A stretch of DNA of 64,000 bases from Dickeya undicola (GCF_000784735.1 NZ_JSYG01000008.1:62001-126000), one strand, 5' to 3'. Counted from the first letter of the stretch, positions 27,345-38,126 are shown. The notes: generated by a model not told the origin, from the letters alone. Numbers and translations are program-made.

Positions 27345-28229
27345 CTATAACGGCAAACGCGCCCAGCCATGAAGCAGCATATACACCCCCACCACCGCGA
27401 TCAGCAGGCTGGAAAAATAGGGTGCCCGGCGCGCCAGCGTGGCGAATCCCGGCCAGCGGCGGCTAGCCTGCTGTACACTCAACGCCGCACCGACCCCGAC
27501 AGCCACCAGCGTCAACGCCAGCCCGATGCTGAAACACACTACCAGCGCCGCCCCCAGCGTAAAAGCCTTCACCTGAATGCACAACAGCAGCACCGTGATG
27601 GCGGCCGGGCAGGGAATCAACCCACCGGTCAGGCCAAACAGCAAAATCTGCCCGTTCGTCGCTTCCCGATTGGCGAAACGCTGGCGTATCTCGTTGGCAT
27701 GAGCCCGCTCGTGTGCGTCCTGATACTCACCATGATGATTCTCTCCATGAGCCTGCCCGTGGTCATGCGAATACCCGGCATGATGGTGAGTGTGATTGCG
27801 ATCGTGATGGTGGTCATGATGATCGTGGTGATGCTCATGGCTATGCTGATGTCCATGACTATGCTGATGCTGCACCCACGCTCGTTCGTCGCGCCAGGTG
27901 CGCCAGAACATCCAGGTGGCGGTCCCCAGAATGATGATGCCGGAAATAAACTGTAGCCAGGGCTCGGCGGATTCAGCGGTAAATTGCTGGCTCAGGTACA
28001 TGCCGCCCAGCGCGATCAGCCAAACCACGGCGGTATGAGACAAGGTGGCAGCCACTCCCAGCATCACCGCCTGCTTCACCGTTCCGCGAATCGCCACGAT
28101 AAACGCCGCCATCATGGTCTTGGAATGACCTGGCTCCAGGCCATGCAACGCGCCCAACAACACCGCGCTGGGAATAAACAGCCAGGCGTTAGCCACGCCC
28201 TGCTGCAAAAGTAAGGAAAAATCCGTCAT
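27345..28229 (-). CDS. rcnA: RcnA, nickel/cobalt efflux protein
   Basis: 294 residues. Six hydrophobic segments are split by a very His-rich cytoplasmic loop (about residues 120-175, with runs such as HEHHHDHHDHHHD), the hallmark of RcnA. It exports Ni(II) and Co(II) from the cytoplasm. N-terminal LLGALHGLEPGHSKTMMAAF contains the conserved HGLEPGHSK motif of this family. It is divergent from rcnR with an RcnR-type operator between them. Confidence 0.92.
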   Translation of the reverse strand: MTDFSLLLQQGVANAWLFIPSAVLLGALHGLEPGHSKTMMAAFIVAIRGTVKQAVMLGVAATLSHTAVVWLIALGGMYLSQQFTAESAEPWLQFISGIIILGTATWMFWRTWRDERAWVQHQHSHGHQHSHEHHHDHHDHHHDRNHTHHHAGYSHDHGQAHGENHHGEYQDAHERAHANEIRQRFANREATNGQILLFGLTGGLIPCPAAITVLLLCIQVKAFTLGAALVVCFSIGLALTLVAVGVGAALSVQQASRRWPGFATLARRAPYFSSLLIAVVGVYMLLHGWARLPL

Positions 28230-28285
28230 AGTTAGCGTCCGAACCAGGTGGTCGGCAGGCCAACCTGGAAGTGAAATGATGAAAA

Positions 28286-28307
28286 TATACTATACCCCAG
28301 TATATAG
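28286..28307. promoter_or_regulatory. RcnR-type operator between rcnA and rcnR
   Basis: On the minus strand the site reads ATACTGGGGTATAGTATA, a G-tract flanked by inverted TACT/AGTA arms, like the known TACT-G6-N-AGTA operator of RcnR but with four G. It lies in the 99-bp rcnA-rcnR gap. Confidence 0.65.
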
Positions 28308-28328
28308 TCAGACAAGACGGGAGCCACC

Positions 28329-28607
28329 ATGCCGCATACTATTCACGAAAAAAAGAAACTGCTGACGCGCGTCAGACGCATCAAAGGTCAGACGGAAGCG
28401 CTGGAAAAAGCATTAGACGGCGGGGGACGTTCATGTCTGGAAATCCTGCAACAGATCGCCGCCATCCGGGGCGCGGTGAACGGGTTGATGGGCGAAGTGC
28501 TGGAAGGCCATATCCGCGACCATCTGATGAATGAAGAAGCAGACCCGGCGGAACGTGCTACCGATTTGGAAGCGATCGTGACGGTGATTCGTTCGTATAT
28601 GAAGTAA
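28329..28607 (+). CDS. rcnR: RcnR, nickel/cobalt-responsive repressor
   Basis: 92-residue all-helical repressor of the CsoR/RcnR/FrmR family. His3, Cys36, His61 and His65 match the four Ni/Co ligands of E. coli RcnR (His3, Cys35, His60, His64). The N-terminal part LTRVRRIKGQ and the segment GEVLEGHIRD look closer to FrmR, but formaldehyde-type FrmR lacks the last His. Together with rcnA next door this supports a metal sensor that releases the operator when Ni or Co binds. Confidence 0.9.
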   Translation: MPHTIHEKKKLLTRVRRIKGQTEALEKALDGGGRSCLEILQQIAAIRGAVNGLMGEVLEGHIRDHLMNEEADPAERATDLEAIVTVIRSYMK

Positions 28608-28824
28608 CGGCCCACGCCGCCGGTCGCCATGTCTACCCTATCACTGGGCGGCGACCTCGGCATGAAGGGAGGGAGTATAGCGCTGTTTATCACCAACGCG
28701 GACGAGCAAACATCGATTACGCGACCCACCACTCAATCTTGAAACGATGTTTCATTTGATATGAGTTTCTTTGCTATCCTCGGCGGCACAGATGTTCCTC
28801 CCTTTGATGATTGCTGGAGATACC

Positions 28825-29400
28825 ATGGCCAAGAACGTCGCCATTCTTTTGGCTCCCGGATTCGAAGAAGCGGAAGCGATTATGGTGATCGATGTGCTGC
28901 ATCGCACAAAACTGGACGTCACCCTGCTTTCCTGTCACGACCGGCTGGAGCTACACAGTTACCACAATATCCGCATGTTCGCAGATGCCCTGCTGGAAAG
29001 AAGTATGGACCGGCTGTTTGATGCGGTGGTGATCCCGGGCGGTCCGCAGGGCACGGTGAATCTGGCCGCCAACCCGATGGTGACGGAATTTATCCGCCGC
29101 CACGACGAAGCCGGTAAGCTGATTTGCCCGCTGTGCTCGGCAGCCGCCAGAGTGCTGGGCGGCAATCAGTTGCTGAAGGGCCGTCGCTATGTCTGCTCTG
29201 GCGACCTGTGGAAAGACGTCACCGACGGTGTGTATGTCGACCAGAAAGTGGTGGAAGACGGCAACCTGATCAGTGGCAAAGGGCTGGGCGTAGCGTTTGA
29301 TTTCGCGTTCACCCTTGCCAGCCGACTGAGCGAAGATAGTGAGGATGTGAACTTCCAGGTCGAGCATATCTATTACGACTACTGGCGCGTGCCCGCCTGA
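28825..29400 (+). CDS. DJ-1/PfpI-family protein
   Basis: 191 residues of the ThiJ/PfpI class I glutamine amidotransferase-like fold. Start MAKNVAILLAPGFEEAEA (Glu of the conserved FEE) and the nucleophile elbow LICPLCSAAAR with Cys near 99. Members act as chaperone-like, deglycase or stress proteins; the sequence alone does not decide between them. ATG 28825 follows GGAGATACC. It ends convergent with xylR, with a hairpin between. Confidence 0.85.
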   Translation: MAKNVAILLAPGFEEAEAIMVIDVLHRTKLDVTLLSCHDRLELHSYHNIRMFADALLERSMDRLFDAVVIPGGPQGTVNLAANPMVTEFIRRHDEAGKLICPLCSAAARVLGGNQLLKGRRYVCSGDLWKDVTDGVYVDQKVVEDGNLISGKGLGVAFDFAFTLASRLSEDSEDVNFQVEHIYYDYWRVPA

Positions 29401-29410
29401 ATGGTTGCTC

Positions 29411-29435
29411 TGTGACGGCGCAACGTGCCGTCACA
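29411..29435. other. hairpin between convergent genes
   Basis: TGTGACGGC pairs with GCCGTCACA around seven bases, between the ends of the DJ-1-like gene and xylR. No T-run follows on either strand; possible two-way stop or RNA stabiliser. Confidence 0.4.
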
Positions 29436-29469
29436 CCCGCTGTGCCCAATTGCCCCAGATCACATCCCG

Positions 29470-30693
29470 TCATTCGTGGTCATATTGGCTGTCATTGTCA
29501 TATTGGCTGTCGCCGTAACCACCTTCGCCATAGCGCTCACGGTATTCACGCGGCGTCAGGTCATAATCCTTACGGAACACGGAATAAAAATACGGTAACG
29601 AGGGATAACCGCACATGGACGAAATCTCGTTGATCGACAGCGAGGTAGACACCAGCAGATTTCTCGCCCGCTCCAGTTTTTCGGTGTGAATCATGCCGTG
29701 AATGGTCTGCCGGGTTTCATCCTTGAAGCGCTTTTCAAGGTTGGAGCGTGACAGCCCAACCGCGTCCAGCACTTGCTCCACTTTGATGCCTTTACAGGCG
29801 TGATGACGGATAAAATGCATCGCCTGAATCACCGCTGGGTCGTGTACCGAGCGGTAGTCGGTCGAACTGCGTTCCACCACTCGCAGCGGCGGCACCAGAA
29901 TGCGCTGCAACGGCTGTACATAAGGTGTCAGCAATAACTGATGCAACAGTTTGGCGGCCCGATACCCCATCTGTCGTGTCCCCTGCGCGACTGAAGATAG
30001 GGCTACGCGCGACAGGTAGCGGGTCAGTTCTTCATTATCGATGCCAATCACGCACAACTTTTCCGGCACCGCGATGTTCAGGTGCTCGCACACCTGCAAC
30101 AGATGGCGGGCTCGGGCATCCGTCACCGCGATGATGCCGGTTTGAGGTGGCAGCGTCTGGATCCAGTCCGCCAGCCGGTTTTGAGCGTACTGCCAGTTGC
30201 CCGGCGATGTCTCCATTCCCTGATACACCACGCCCTGATACTGCTCCGCCGCCACCAGTTGCCGAAACGCGTGTTCCCGTTCCTGCGCCCACCCTTTCCC
30301 CACCGATGCAGGCAGGCCGTAAAACGCGAACCGGTTCAAGCCCTTACTCTTCAGATGCAAAAACGCGCTCTCCACCAGCGCGTGGTTATCGGTGGCGATA
30401 TAGTGCACCGGTGGATAGTCCTGCGGATGGTGATAAGACCCGCCCACGCCCACCAGCGGCACCCGCACCCCGGACAGCAATTCGATAATCGCCGGATCGT
30501 CAAAATCCGCGATCACCCCATCCCCCAGCCAGTCGCGGATATTTTCGATGCGGCAGCGGAAATCCTCCTCGATGAAGATATCCCAGTCGCACTGAGACGC
30601 TTGCAGATACTCACCGACGCCTTCAACTACCTGCCGGTCGTATACTTTATTGGCGTTAAACAGCAACGTAATACGGTAGCGTTTCTCAAACAT
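29470..30693 (-). CDS. xylR: XylR, xylose operon activator
   Basis: 407 residues: an N-terminal LacI-like periplasmic-binding-type domain (about 1-280, e.g. FEKRYRITLLFNANKVYDRQ) and a C-terminal AraC-type DNA-binding domain (about 290-390: VGLSRSNLEKRFKDE and INEISSMCGYPSLPYFYSVF). Binds D-xylose and activates xylAB and xylFGH. ATG 30693 (MFEKRYR) fits E. coli XylR (392 residues). The last residues contain a tandem duplication (DSQYDN, DSQYDH). It follows xylH on the same strand. Confidence 0.93.
   Translation of the reverse strand: MFEKRYRITLLFNANKVYDRQVVEGVGEYLQASQCDWDIFIEEDFRCRIENIRDWLGDGVIADFDDPAIIELLSGVRVPLVGVGGSYHHPQDYPPVHYIATDNHALVESAFLHLKSKGLNRFAFYGLPASVGKGWAQEREHAFRQLVAAEQYQGVVYQGMETSPGNWQYAQNRLADWIQTLPPQTGIIAVTDARARHLLQVCEHLNIAVPEKLCVIGIDNEELTRYLSRVALSSVAQGTRQMGYRAAKLLHQLLLTPYVQPLQRILVPPLRVVERSSTDYRSVHDPAVIQAMHFIRHHACKGIKVEQVLDAVGLSRSNLEKRFKDETRQTIHGMIHTEKLERARNLLVSTSLSINEISSMCGYPSLPYFYSVFRKDYDLTPREYRERYGEGGYGDSQYDNDSQYDHE
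29476..29511 (-). repeat. 18-bp tandem duplication at xylR 3' end
   Basis: Two adjacent 18-bp units (GACAGCCAATATGACAAT and GACAGCCAATATGACCAC) differ at two positions and extend the XylR tail by six residues. Confidence 0.8.
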
Positions 30694-30879
30694 GGCGATA
30701 CGTTCTCTTCGGACAGTACGAGGGGGCGTCGTCCCTTCTCCGGGCGAAATCCGGCGCGGAAAGTGCGCCTTTCGCCTAAATAGCACGGCCGACCGTTAGC
30801 CCAAAAATAATTTCCTTACTTTGCGAACTGTCTCGCTCATTTTGCCGCAGATAGACCGCCATCCCGGCCATCATCGTGA

Positions 30880-32064
30880 TCAGGCTTTGTGTTTGGTCGC
30901 GGTGTCCATCCACACTGCCAGCAGCAGGATGCCGCCCTTGACGATGTACTGCCAGAAGGTGGGAACATCCAGCATACTCATGCCGTTATCCAGCGACGCC
31001 ATAATGAACGCCCCCATCACGGCACCCGCCACGCTTCCCACCCCGCCCGCCAGGCTGGTGCCACCGATGACGCAGGCGGCGATGGCATCCAACTCCGCGA
31101 TATTCCCGGCTGACGGCGACCCGGCACCAAGCCGGGAACTGAGCACCAGACCTGCCACCGCCACCATCAAGCCGTTGATGGCGAACACCGCCAGCTTGGT
31201 ACGCTCGACATTCACCCCCGACAGACGGGCCGCGTCGATATTGCCGCCCACGGCGTAAATACGCCGCCCGAAGGCGGTACGTACCGCCATGAACATGCCA
31301 CCCAACATGATGAGCGTCAGCAGCAGTACCGGTGTCGGCACCCCGCGATAGTCATTGAGCAGCCAGATGGCACCCAGCACCAACACCGCCATCAGTGCCT
31401 GACGGGTAACATCACCGGACGCCGCGGCCACCGGCAGCCCCAGCCGCTGACGACGCAACCGCTGACGCCAGCGCCACACCACAAACACCATCAGCCCGAT
31501 AACGCCAAACAAAAATCCCACGCCTTCCGGCAGATAACTCTGGCCAATCTGCGACATCGCCGGGCTGGTTGGCGATACCGTCGTCCCGTTGGTGATACCG
31601 ATCAGCACGCCGCGAAACGCCAGCATACCCGCCAGCGTCACAATGAACGACGGCACGCGCCGGTACGCCACCCACCAGCCGTTCCAGGCACCAAGCACCA
31701 ATCCCAATAACAAGGTCGCCGCCACCGTCAGGGGCAACGGCCAGCCGAACCAGACATCCAGAATCGCCGCTACGCCACCCAGCAGCCCCATCATGGAACC
31801 GACCGACAGGTCGATTTCGGCGGAAATAATCACAAACACCATACCGACCGCCAGAATGCCGGTGATAGCGGTCTGTCGCAGCAGGTTGGAAATGTTGCGC
31901 GCACTGAGGTAGGCACCGTCGGTCATGAAGGTAAAAAACAGCATGATGGCGACAATCGCCGCAATCATCACCCACACCTGCAAATTGAAAGGACGGCGAC
32001 GAGGCGCATCGCCGGGAGACGCCGCCGACGCGGGCGTATGGTCAGACAGCCAGGCTTTCAGCAT
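30880..32064 (-). CDS. xylH: XylH, xylose ABC transporter permease
   Basis: 394 residues, about ten membrane segments, very close to E. coli XylH (393), e.g. [20 protein letters not shown]. It forms the inner-membrane channel for high-affinity D-xylose uptake with XylG and XylF. ATG 32064 has AAGGAG eight bases upstream; a GTG at 32073 is less likely. The start lies inside the 3' end of xylG (23-bp overlap), implying coupled translation. Confidence 0.95.
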   Translation of the reverse strand: MLKAWLSDHTPASAASPGDAPRRRPFNLQVWVMIAAIVAIMLFFTFMTDGAYLSARNISNLLRQTAITGILAVGMVFVIISAEIDLSVGSMMGLLGGVAAILDVWFGWPLPLTVAATLLLGLVLGAWNGWWVAYRRVPSFIVTLAGMLAFRGVLIGITNGTTVSPTSPAMSQIGQSYLPEGVGFLFGVIGLMVFVVWRWRQRLRRQRLGLPVAAASGDVTRQALMAVLVLGAIWLLNDYRGVPTPVLLLTLIMLGGMFMAVRTAFGRRIYAVGGNIDAARLSGVNVERTKLAVFAINGLMVAVAGLVLSSRLGAGSPSAGNIAELDAIAACVIGGTSLAGGVGSVAGAVMGAFIMASLDNGMSMLDVPTFWQYIVKGGILLLAVWMDTATKHKA

Positions 32065-33583
32065 GATGCTCACTCCTTAATGCGGCTTCCATCACCTGTT
32101 CCTGCGTCAGGCCCCGATTAGGTAAATCCGCCTTGAGCCGCCCCTGATGCATCACCAGCACCCGGTCGCTCAGGCCCAGTACCTCGGGCAATTCGGAGGA
32201 AATCACGATGACGGCGATCTGTTGCTTCACCAACTGGTTGATCAGTTTGTAGATCTCATACTTTGCACCGATGTCGATCCCACGGGTCGGTTCATCCAGA
32301 ATCAGGATTTTTGGGTGCAACAGCAGGCATTTCGCCAGGATGGCCTTTTGCTGGTTGCCGCCGCTAAGGCGGGCGATCGCCAGCTCAGGCGATGCGGTTT
32401 TCACTTTCAGATGGGTGATAGACTCCCGCAGGCTGTGTTGCTCGTCGGCATCCCGCAGCACCGACAACGCGCCGGTGAACTGGTCGAGCGCTGCCAGCGT
32501 GATGTTCTGCGCCACACTCATCACCGGAATGATGCCGTCTCTTTTGCGATCTTCCGGCACCATAGCGATCCCCAGCGCCATCGCCTGCCGACAGTGCCGG
32601 ATAGCAACCGGTTTGCCTTCCACCTGAATATCGCCCTGCCATCGCCCCGGATACGCCCCAAACAGACACTGGACCGTTTCGGTGCGCCCGGCACCAACCA
32701 GCCCGGCGATCCCCAGCACTTCGCCGCGGCGCAAGCTAAACGACACGTCGTCCACCCGGCGAATATGGCGGTTCACCGGATGCCAGGCGGTCAGGTGCTC
32801 CACCCGCAGCACCTCTTCGCCGATATCATGCGGTTCGTTCGGATACAGCTCCGTCAGCTCACGCCCCACCATCATGGCGATGATCTGATCTTCGCTGAGC
32901 GAATCCGCCGGGCGGGTGCCTATGTGTTTGCCGTCGCGGATCACGCAGATCACGTCGGAAATCGCCTTGACCTCGTTGAGCTTGTGAGAGATGTAGATGC
33001 AGGCGATACCGTGATGACGCAGGTCACGCACGATATCCAGCAACACGCCGGTTTCCCGTTCGGTCAGCGACGCGGTGGGTTCATCGAGAATCAGCAGCCT
33101 AACCTGCTTGTTCAACGCTTTAGCTATCTCCACCAGTTGCTGTTGACCCAACCCCAGTTCGCCAACCCGAGTATTCGGGTCAAGGTCCAGCCGCACCTGC
33201 GCCAGCATCGTCTGACAGCGCAGGTACATGGCGTCGTAATCCATCACGCCAAAGCGCGTTCGCTCATTGCCGAGGAAGATGTTTTCCAGCACCGTCATCT
33301 CTTTGACCAGCGCCAGCTCCTGATGAATGATGGCGATCCCTTTCTGCTCGGTGTCGCGGATATGTCCGGCCCGCAGCTCATCGCCAGCAAACCGGATGCT
33401 GCCCTCATAGCTGCCATACGGATACACCGCGCACAGCACCTTCATCAGCGTCGACTTGCCGGAACCGTTCTCGCCGCACAGCGACAACACCTGCCCCGCC
33501 TCCAGTTGCAGGCTGACATTGTCCACCGCTTTCACCGCCCCGAAAGCTTTGGTGATGTTTTTCATTTCCAACAGACACGGCAT
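32042..33583 (-). CDS. xylG: XylG, xylose ABC transporter ATPase
   Basis: 513 residues, same as E. coli XylG. Two fused ATPase domains: Walker [10 protein letters not shown] (about 38), signature [15 protein letters not shown], Walker [11 protein letters not shown]; the second domain has signature [15 protein letters not shown] and Walker [11 protein letters not shown]. As in sugar ABC ATPases of this class the second Walker A is altered (GLVGAGRTE). ATG 33583 is chosen by agreement with the E. coli start ([12 protein letters not shown]). Powers xylose import. Confidence 0.96.
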   Translation of the reverse strand: MPCLLEMKNITKAFGAVKAVDNVSLQLEAGQVLSLCGENGSGKSTLMKVLCAVYPYGSYEGSIRFAGDELRAGHIRDTEQKGIAIIHQELALVKEMTVLENIFLGNERTRFGVMDYDAMYLRCQTMLAQVRLDLDPNTRVGELGLGQQQLVEIAKALNKQVRLLILDEPTASLTERETGVLLDIVRDLRHHGIACIYISHKLNEVKAISDVICVIRDGKHIGTRPADSLSEDQIIAMMVGRELTELYPNEPHDIGEEVLRVEHLTAWHPVNRHIRRVDDVSFSLRRGEVLGIAGLVGAGRTETVQCLFGAYPGRWQGDIQVEGKPVAIRHCRQAMALGIAMVPEDRKRDGIIPVMSVAQNITLAALDQFTGALSVLRDADEQHSLRESITHLKVKTASPELAIARLSGGNQQKAILAKCLLLHPKILILDEPTRGIDIGAKYEIYKLINQLVKQQIAVIVISSELPEVLGLSDRVLVMHQGRLKADLPNRGLTQEQVMEAALRSEHHAESLAV

Positions 33584-33656
33584 AACCCCTCCGCCTGGTC
33601 GATGCCGCACATCCAGAGACACCGCAAAGCGGCTCGCCGGATGGCGGGCGAACTGG

Positions 33657-34652
33657 TTAATAGATATCCGCTTTCTTATGGAACCCGTCGGCGACGACGG
33701 TGCTGTCGATATTCATCTTGTCGACCGGGATCGGCGTCAGCAGGAAGGCAGGCACATCTTTCTTGCCGTTATTAAGCGTGGCGTTGGACTCCGGCTTTTT
33801 CCCCTGCCCCAGCGACACCGCGATAGTGGCCGCATCCTGCGCCAGTTTGCTGATGGGTTTATACACGGTCATGGTCTGGGTGCCCGCCACGATTCGCTTG
33901 ATGGCCGCCAGGTCGGCATCCTGACCGGAGATCGCCACCTTACCAGCCAGCCCCTGGGCGGAGAGAGCCTGAATCGCCCCACCCGCAGTCGCGTCGTTCG
34001 AGGCCACCACCGCATCAATCTTGTTATTGTTGGCGGTCAGCGCATTTTCCATGATTTTCAGCGCATTCTCCGGCAACCAGGCATCCACCCACTGGTCGCC
34101 CGCGACCTTGATCTTGCCGCTATCAATTAACGGTTTTAATACTTTCATCTGGCCCTGACGGAACAGCTTGGCGTTATTATCAACCGGCGATCCGCCCATC
34201 AGAAAATAACTGCCCTGCGGCACCTTATTGATCAAATATTGTGCCTGAAGTTCTCCGACTTTTTCATTATCAAACGAAATGTAAAAATCGATATCGGCAT
34301 TATTAATCATACGGTCATAAGCCAATACTTTTATTCCCTCGCGTTTGGCTTCGGCAATCACATTACTTAAAACCTGACCGTTATAAGGGATAATCACCAG
34401 CACATCGACGCCGCGGTTAATCATATTTTCTATCTGGGATATCTGGGTTTCTTCATTGCCGTTGGCGGACTGCACAAACACTTTCGCCCCTTTTTCTTCG
34501 GCGTTCTTCACAAAAATATCCCGATCTTTCTGCCAGCGTTCGAGACGCAGGTCGTCGATAGCCATGCCGATTTTCACTTCTTTAGCAAACCCCGGCTGAC
34601 TCAGCATGGCAAGGGCGGCACAGGCTGACAGTAATACGTGTTTCATTTTCAT
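33657..34652 (-). CDS. xylF: XylF, xylose-binding periplasmic protein
   Basis: 331 residues with a signal peptide ([21 protein letters not shown], cleavage before KEVKIGMA). The mature part matches E. coli XylF closely ([41 protein letters not shown]). It captures D-xylose in the periplasm for XylGH. First gene of xylFGH, divergent from xylA across a 490-bp control region that carries an ERIC element just upstream of its start. Confidence 0.96.
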   Translation of the reverse strand: MKMKHVLLSACAALAMLSQPGFAKEVKIGMAIDDLRLERWQKDRDIFVKNAEEKGAKVFVQSANGNEETQISQIENMINRGVDVLVIIPYNGQVLSNVIAEAKREGIKVLAYDRMINNADIDFYISFDNEKVGELQAQYLINKVPQGSYFLMGGSPVDNNAKLFRQGQMKVLKPLIDSGKIKVAGDQWVDAWLPENALKIMENALTANNNKIDAVVASNDATAGGAIQALSAQGLAGKVAISGQDADLAAIKRIVAGTQTMTVYKPISKLAQDAATIAVSLGQGKKPESNATLNNGKKDVPAFLLTPIPVDKMNIDSTVVADGFHKKADIY

Positions 34653-34668
34653 CGTAGAGTACCTTTGT

Positions 34669-34795
34669 TATACCCGTCATACTTCAAGTTGCAGGTGCGT
34701 TGGCTTTCCTCGCTCACCCCAGTCACTTACTTGAGTAAGCTCCCGGGGATTCGCTGCGTCGCCGCCTTCCTGCAACTCGAATTATTTTGGGTATA
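34669..34795 (-). repeat. ERIC element
   Basis: Exactly 127 bp, bounded by TATACCC and GGGTATA. The central part reads CGCTCACCCCAGTCACTTAC and GTAAGCTCCCGGGGATTCGC, the well-known ERIC core. It sits 17 bp upstream of xylF and would be transcribed in its leader. Confidence 0.92.
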
Positions 34796-35143
34796 CAGGA
34801 CGGCAGGATAAAAACGTCACTTCACTTACGGCTACGTTGCGTGAAATTGTTGACAAGAAAAGTCAGGGTCAGCAATTGCTGATTTTTATCTCTGAATTAC
34901 GTTTTTTGGTTTAATTGTTATTTTTTGATAGCGGTCATATTTTCATCTTGTTAATCCATTTCATAACAACAGCGAGTGCGAGCGGTTTTGCAGATTATTC
35001 CGGCTATTTTTTGCGATCGAGCGCACATTTAATAATTATCTGAATTTCACTGTGAAATAACGTAATTGAGGAAACCGGCAGGCAAACGGAATATTGAGAC
35101 AAGGCTGAAAAGAGCCATTTCGGTGGTTTGCAAGGAGATAACA
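34796..35143. promoter_or_regulatory. xylA-xylF divergent control region
   Basis: Contains a CRP-like site, TGCGA-TCGAGC-GCACA at 35012-35027, followed by ATTATCTGAATTTCACTGTG and AATAACGTAATTGAG. The order and much of the sequence match my recollection of the E. coli xylA promoter. XylR sites are expected nearby (34850-34900, GAAATTGTTGACAAGAAAAG), but I cannot fix them. Confidence 0.65.
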
Positions 35144-36463
35144 ATGCACGCTTATTTTGATCAGATAGAAAAAGTTCGCTTTGAAGGTCAGGGCAGCCGC
35201 AATCCGTTTGCCTTCCGCCATTACAACCCTGACGAGGTCATCCTCGGCAAACGCATGGCCGACCATTTGCGTTTCGCTGTCTGTTACTGGCACACCTTCT
35301 GCTGGAACGGTTCCGACATGTTCGGTGCGGGTGCCTTTGCCCGCTCCTGGCAGCAGTCCGGCGACGCCCTGGCGCTGGCGCAACGCAAAGCCGATATCGC
35401 CTTTGAATTCCTGCACAAACTGGGCGCACCCTATTACTGTTTCCACGATGTCGACGTCGCGCCCGAAGGCGGTTCGTTGCAGGAATACCTGAACAACTTT
35501 GCGGCCATGACCGAGATTCTGGCGGCCAAACAGCAGGAAACCGGCGTGAAGCTGCTGTGGGGCACCGCCAACTGTTTCACGAATCCGCGTTACGCCGCCG
35601 GTGCGGCCACCAATCCCGACCCGGAAGTGTTCGCCTGGGCCGCTACGCAAGTGTTCACCGCCATGAATGCCACCAAAACACTGGGCGGCGAGAACTATGT
35701 CCTGTGGGGCGGTCGTGAAGGCTATGAAACCCTGCTCAATACCGATCTGCGTCAGGAGCGCGAACAGATTGGGCGTTTTATGCAGATGGTGGTGGAACAC
35801 AAGCACAAGATCGGTTTCAACGGCACATTATTGATCGAACCCAAACCGCAGGAGCCGACCAAACACCAGTACGACTACGATGTCGCCACCGTCTACGGCT
35901 TCCTCAAACAGTTCGGGCTGGAGAAAGACATCAAGGTCAATATCGAGGCCAACCACGCCACCCTGGCGGGGCACACCTTCCATCACGAGATCGCCACCGC
36001 GATTGCACTCGGCATCTTCGGCTCGGTGGATGCTAATCGCGGCGACCCACAGCTCGGCTGGGACACTGACCAGTTCCCCAATAGCGTGGAGGAGAACGCA
36101 CTGGTGCTCTATGAAATCCTGAAAGCAGGTGGATTCACCACCGGCGGCCTCAATTTCGACGCCAAGGTCCGCCGTCAGAGCACCGATCGCTACGACCTGT
36201 TCCACGCCCACATCGGTGCAATGGACACGATGGCGCTGTCGCTAAAAGTGGCCGCCCGCATGTTAGAAGACGGCGCACTGAACCAGCACGTCGCCAACCG
36301 TTACGCAGGCTGGGACAGCGAACTGGGGCAGCAGATCCTGCAAGGTAACGCCTCACTGGAGATGCTGGCGGGTTATGCCGCTCGCCACCAGCTTGATCCA
36401 CAGCATCACAGCGGGCAGCAGGAACGGCTGGAAAATCTGGTCAATCGCTACCTGTTCGGTTGA
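35144..36463 (+). CDS. xylA: xylose isomerase
   Basis: 439 residues (E. coli 440). Converts D-xylose to D-xylulose with divalent metal. Seen: [18 protein letters not shown] start, [12 protein letters not shown] with the catalytic His, [29 protein letters not shown] (metal ligands Glu, and Asp/His later in [15 protein letters not shown]). ATG 35144 has AAGGAG upstream. First gene of xylAB; 118 bp to xylB. Confidence 0.97.
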   Translation: MHAYFDQIEKVRFEGQGSRNPFAFRHYNPDEVILGKRMADHLRFAVCYWHTFCWNGSDMFGAGAFARSWQQSGDALALAQRKADIAFEFLHKLGAPYYCFHDVDVAPEGGSLQEYLNNFAAMTEILAAKQQETGVKLLWGTANCFTNPRYAAGAATNPDPEVFAWAATQVFTAMNATKTLGGENYVLWGGREGYETLLNTDLRQEREQIGRFMQMVVEHKHKIGFNGTLLIEPKPQEPTKHQYDYDVATVYGFLKQFGLEKDIKVNIEANHATLAGHTFHHEIATAIALGIFGSVDANRGDPQLGWDTDQFPNSVEENALVLYEILKAGGFTTGGLNFDAKVRRQSTDRYDLFHAHIGAMDTMALSLKVAARMLEDGALNQHVANRYAGWDSELGQQILQGNASLEMLAGYAARHQLDPQHHSGQQERLENLVNRYLFG

Positions 36464-36581
36464 TAGAGTGTAGGCTGGCGCAAACCCAACCACGCAGAAA
36501 ACGGTTTCTGGTGTCTGCGCCAGCGGCGCAAATATTAAGGGTACAGCCTGATAACGGCACACGAAGTCACAGCGAGGCGTT

Positions 36582-38042
36582 ATGTACATCGGCATCGATC
36601 TTGGCACATCGGGCGTGAAAGCCATCTTATTACGGGAAAACGGCGACGTAGCAGCCAGCCACAGCGTGCCGCTGAGCGTCTCGCGCCCACATCCGCTGTG
36701 GTCAGAACAGGACCCACAAGCGTGGTGGCAGGCAACCGATGCCGCCTTGACCGGGTTGGCCGCGCAACAGACATTGCAGGACGTGCGGGCCATCGGGCTG
36801 ACCGGTCAGATGCACGGCGCGACGCTGCTGGATGCGAAGCAGCGGGTGTTGCGCCCGGCTATTTTATGGAACGACGGGCGTAGCGCCGCACAATGCCAGC
36901 AACTGGAGCAACAAGTGCCGGACGCCCGCCGCATCACCGGCAACCTGATGATGCCCGGTTTTACCGCGCCGAAGCTGAAGTGGATACAGCAGCACGAGCC
37001 GGATATTTTTCGGCAAATCGACAAGGTGCTGTTGCCAAAGGATTACCTGCGCTGGTGCCTGACCGGCGATTTCGCCAGCGACATGTCCGATGCAGCAGGC
37101 ACCTTGTGGATGGATGTCGCCCAACGGGACTGGAATGACGCCCTGCTCACCGCCTGCGGGCTACACCGCTCACAGATGCCTGCGCTGTTCGAAGGCAACC
37201 AGATTACCGGACAACTGCGTAGCGACATCGCCGCCCGTTGGGGCATGTCGACGGTGCCCGTGGTCGCTGGCGGCGGTGACAATGCCGCTGGTGCCATCGG
37301 CGTCGGGTTGTATCAGGCGGGCCAGGCCATGCTGTCACTCGGCACGTCCGGGGTTTACTTCGCCGTCAGCAACGGCTTTCTCAGCAATCCCCAACGTGCC
37401 GTTCACAGCTTTTGCCATGCGTTACCCAACAGCTGGCATCTGATGTCCGTCATGCTGAGTGCGGCGTCCTGTCTCGACTGGGCCGCCCGGCTCACGCACG
37501 CCGACAGCGTGGCGGCACTGCTGGCCGAGGCCGAGCAGGCAAACAAGGATGAAACCGCAACGCCGGTGTGGTTCCTGCCTTATTTGTCTGGTGAACGTAC
37601 CCCGCACAACAACCCACAAGCTAAGGGCGCTTTCTGGGGGCTAACTCACTCGCACGGCCGTGCGGCATTGGCGCGTGCAGTGCTGGAAGGCGTGGGATTT
37701 GCATTGGCGGACGGCATGGACGCACTACATGCAACCGGGCTGGAACCCCAGCAGGTCACCCTGATCGGCGGCGGTGCCCGTAGCGCTTACTGGCGACAAA
37801 TGCTGGCGGATATCAGCGGCAAGACACTGGAGTACCGCACCGGCGGTGATGTCGGTCCGGCGCTGGGCGCAGCGCGGTTGGCGCAGATTGCGCTAAATCC
37901 GGCAACGCCGCTGGCGCAGTTACTGCCTACCTTGCCGCTGGAACAAACGCATCAGCCGGACCCGATGCGTCACGCGCAGTACGCCCAACAGCGCACGGTG
38001 TTCCGCCAGCTTTACCAGCAACTCAGCCCGCTGATGATCTGA
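36582..38042 (+). CDS. xylB: xylulokinase
   Basis: 486 residues, FGGY sugar-kinase family (E. coli 484). Phosphorylates D-xylulose to D-xylulose 5-phosphate for the pentose phosphate pathway. Visible: IGIDLGTSGVKAILL (phosphate loop), GLTGQMHGATLLD, VVAGGGDNAAGAIGVG (catalytic Asp in GGGDN), LPYLSGERTPHNNP and LIGGGARSAYWRQMLADI. Downstream of xylA on the same strand. Confidence 0.96.
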   Translation: MYIGIDLGTSGVKAILLRENGDVAASHSVPLSVSRPHPLWSEQDPQAWWQATDAALTGLAAQQTLQDVRAIGLTGQMHGATLLDAKQRVLRPAILWNDGRSAAQCQQLEQQVPDARRITGNLMMPGFTAPKLKWIQQHEPDIFRQIDKVLLPKDYLRWCLTGDFASDMSDAAGTLWMDVAQRDWNDALLTACGLHRSQMPALFEGNQITGQLRSDIAARWGMSTVPVVAGGGDNAAGAIGVGLYQAGQAMLSLGTSGVYFAVSNGFLSNPQRAVHSFCHALPNSWHLMSVMLSAASCLDWAARLTHADSVAALLAEAEQANKDETATPVWFLPYLSGERTPHNNPQAKGAFWGLTHSHGRAALARAVLEGVGFALADGMDALHATGLEPQQVTLIGGGARSAYWRQMLADISGKTLEYRTGGDVGPALGAARLAQIALNPATPLAQLLPTLPLEQTHQPDPMRHAQYAQQRTVFRQLYQQLSPLMI

Positions 38043-38098
38043 TGCGCCCCACCCAGCCGATGGCAAAACTCACCGTGTTAATAAACTTGCCCTATTAG

Positions 38099-38126
38099 CA
38101 AAAAGAAAGGGCCGCGAAAGCGGCCC
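38099..38126 (-). terminator. aldB terminator (two-way with xylB)
   Basis: GGGCCGC-GAAA-GCGGCCC, followed in the aldB direction by CTTTCTTTTT. It lies between the convergent ends of xylB and aldB. Confidence 0.8.

Noticed and set aside
27700-27890. Repeat-like CATGATGATCATG runs
   Set aside because: They encode the His-rich loop of RcnA and are not an independent repeat.
32147-33775. Long + strand open frame across xylG
   Set aside because: Antisense of xylG, which is full length and conserved.
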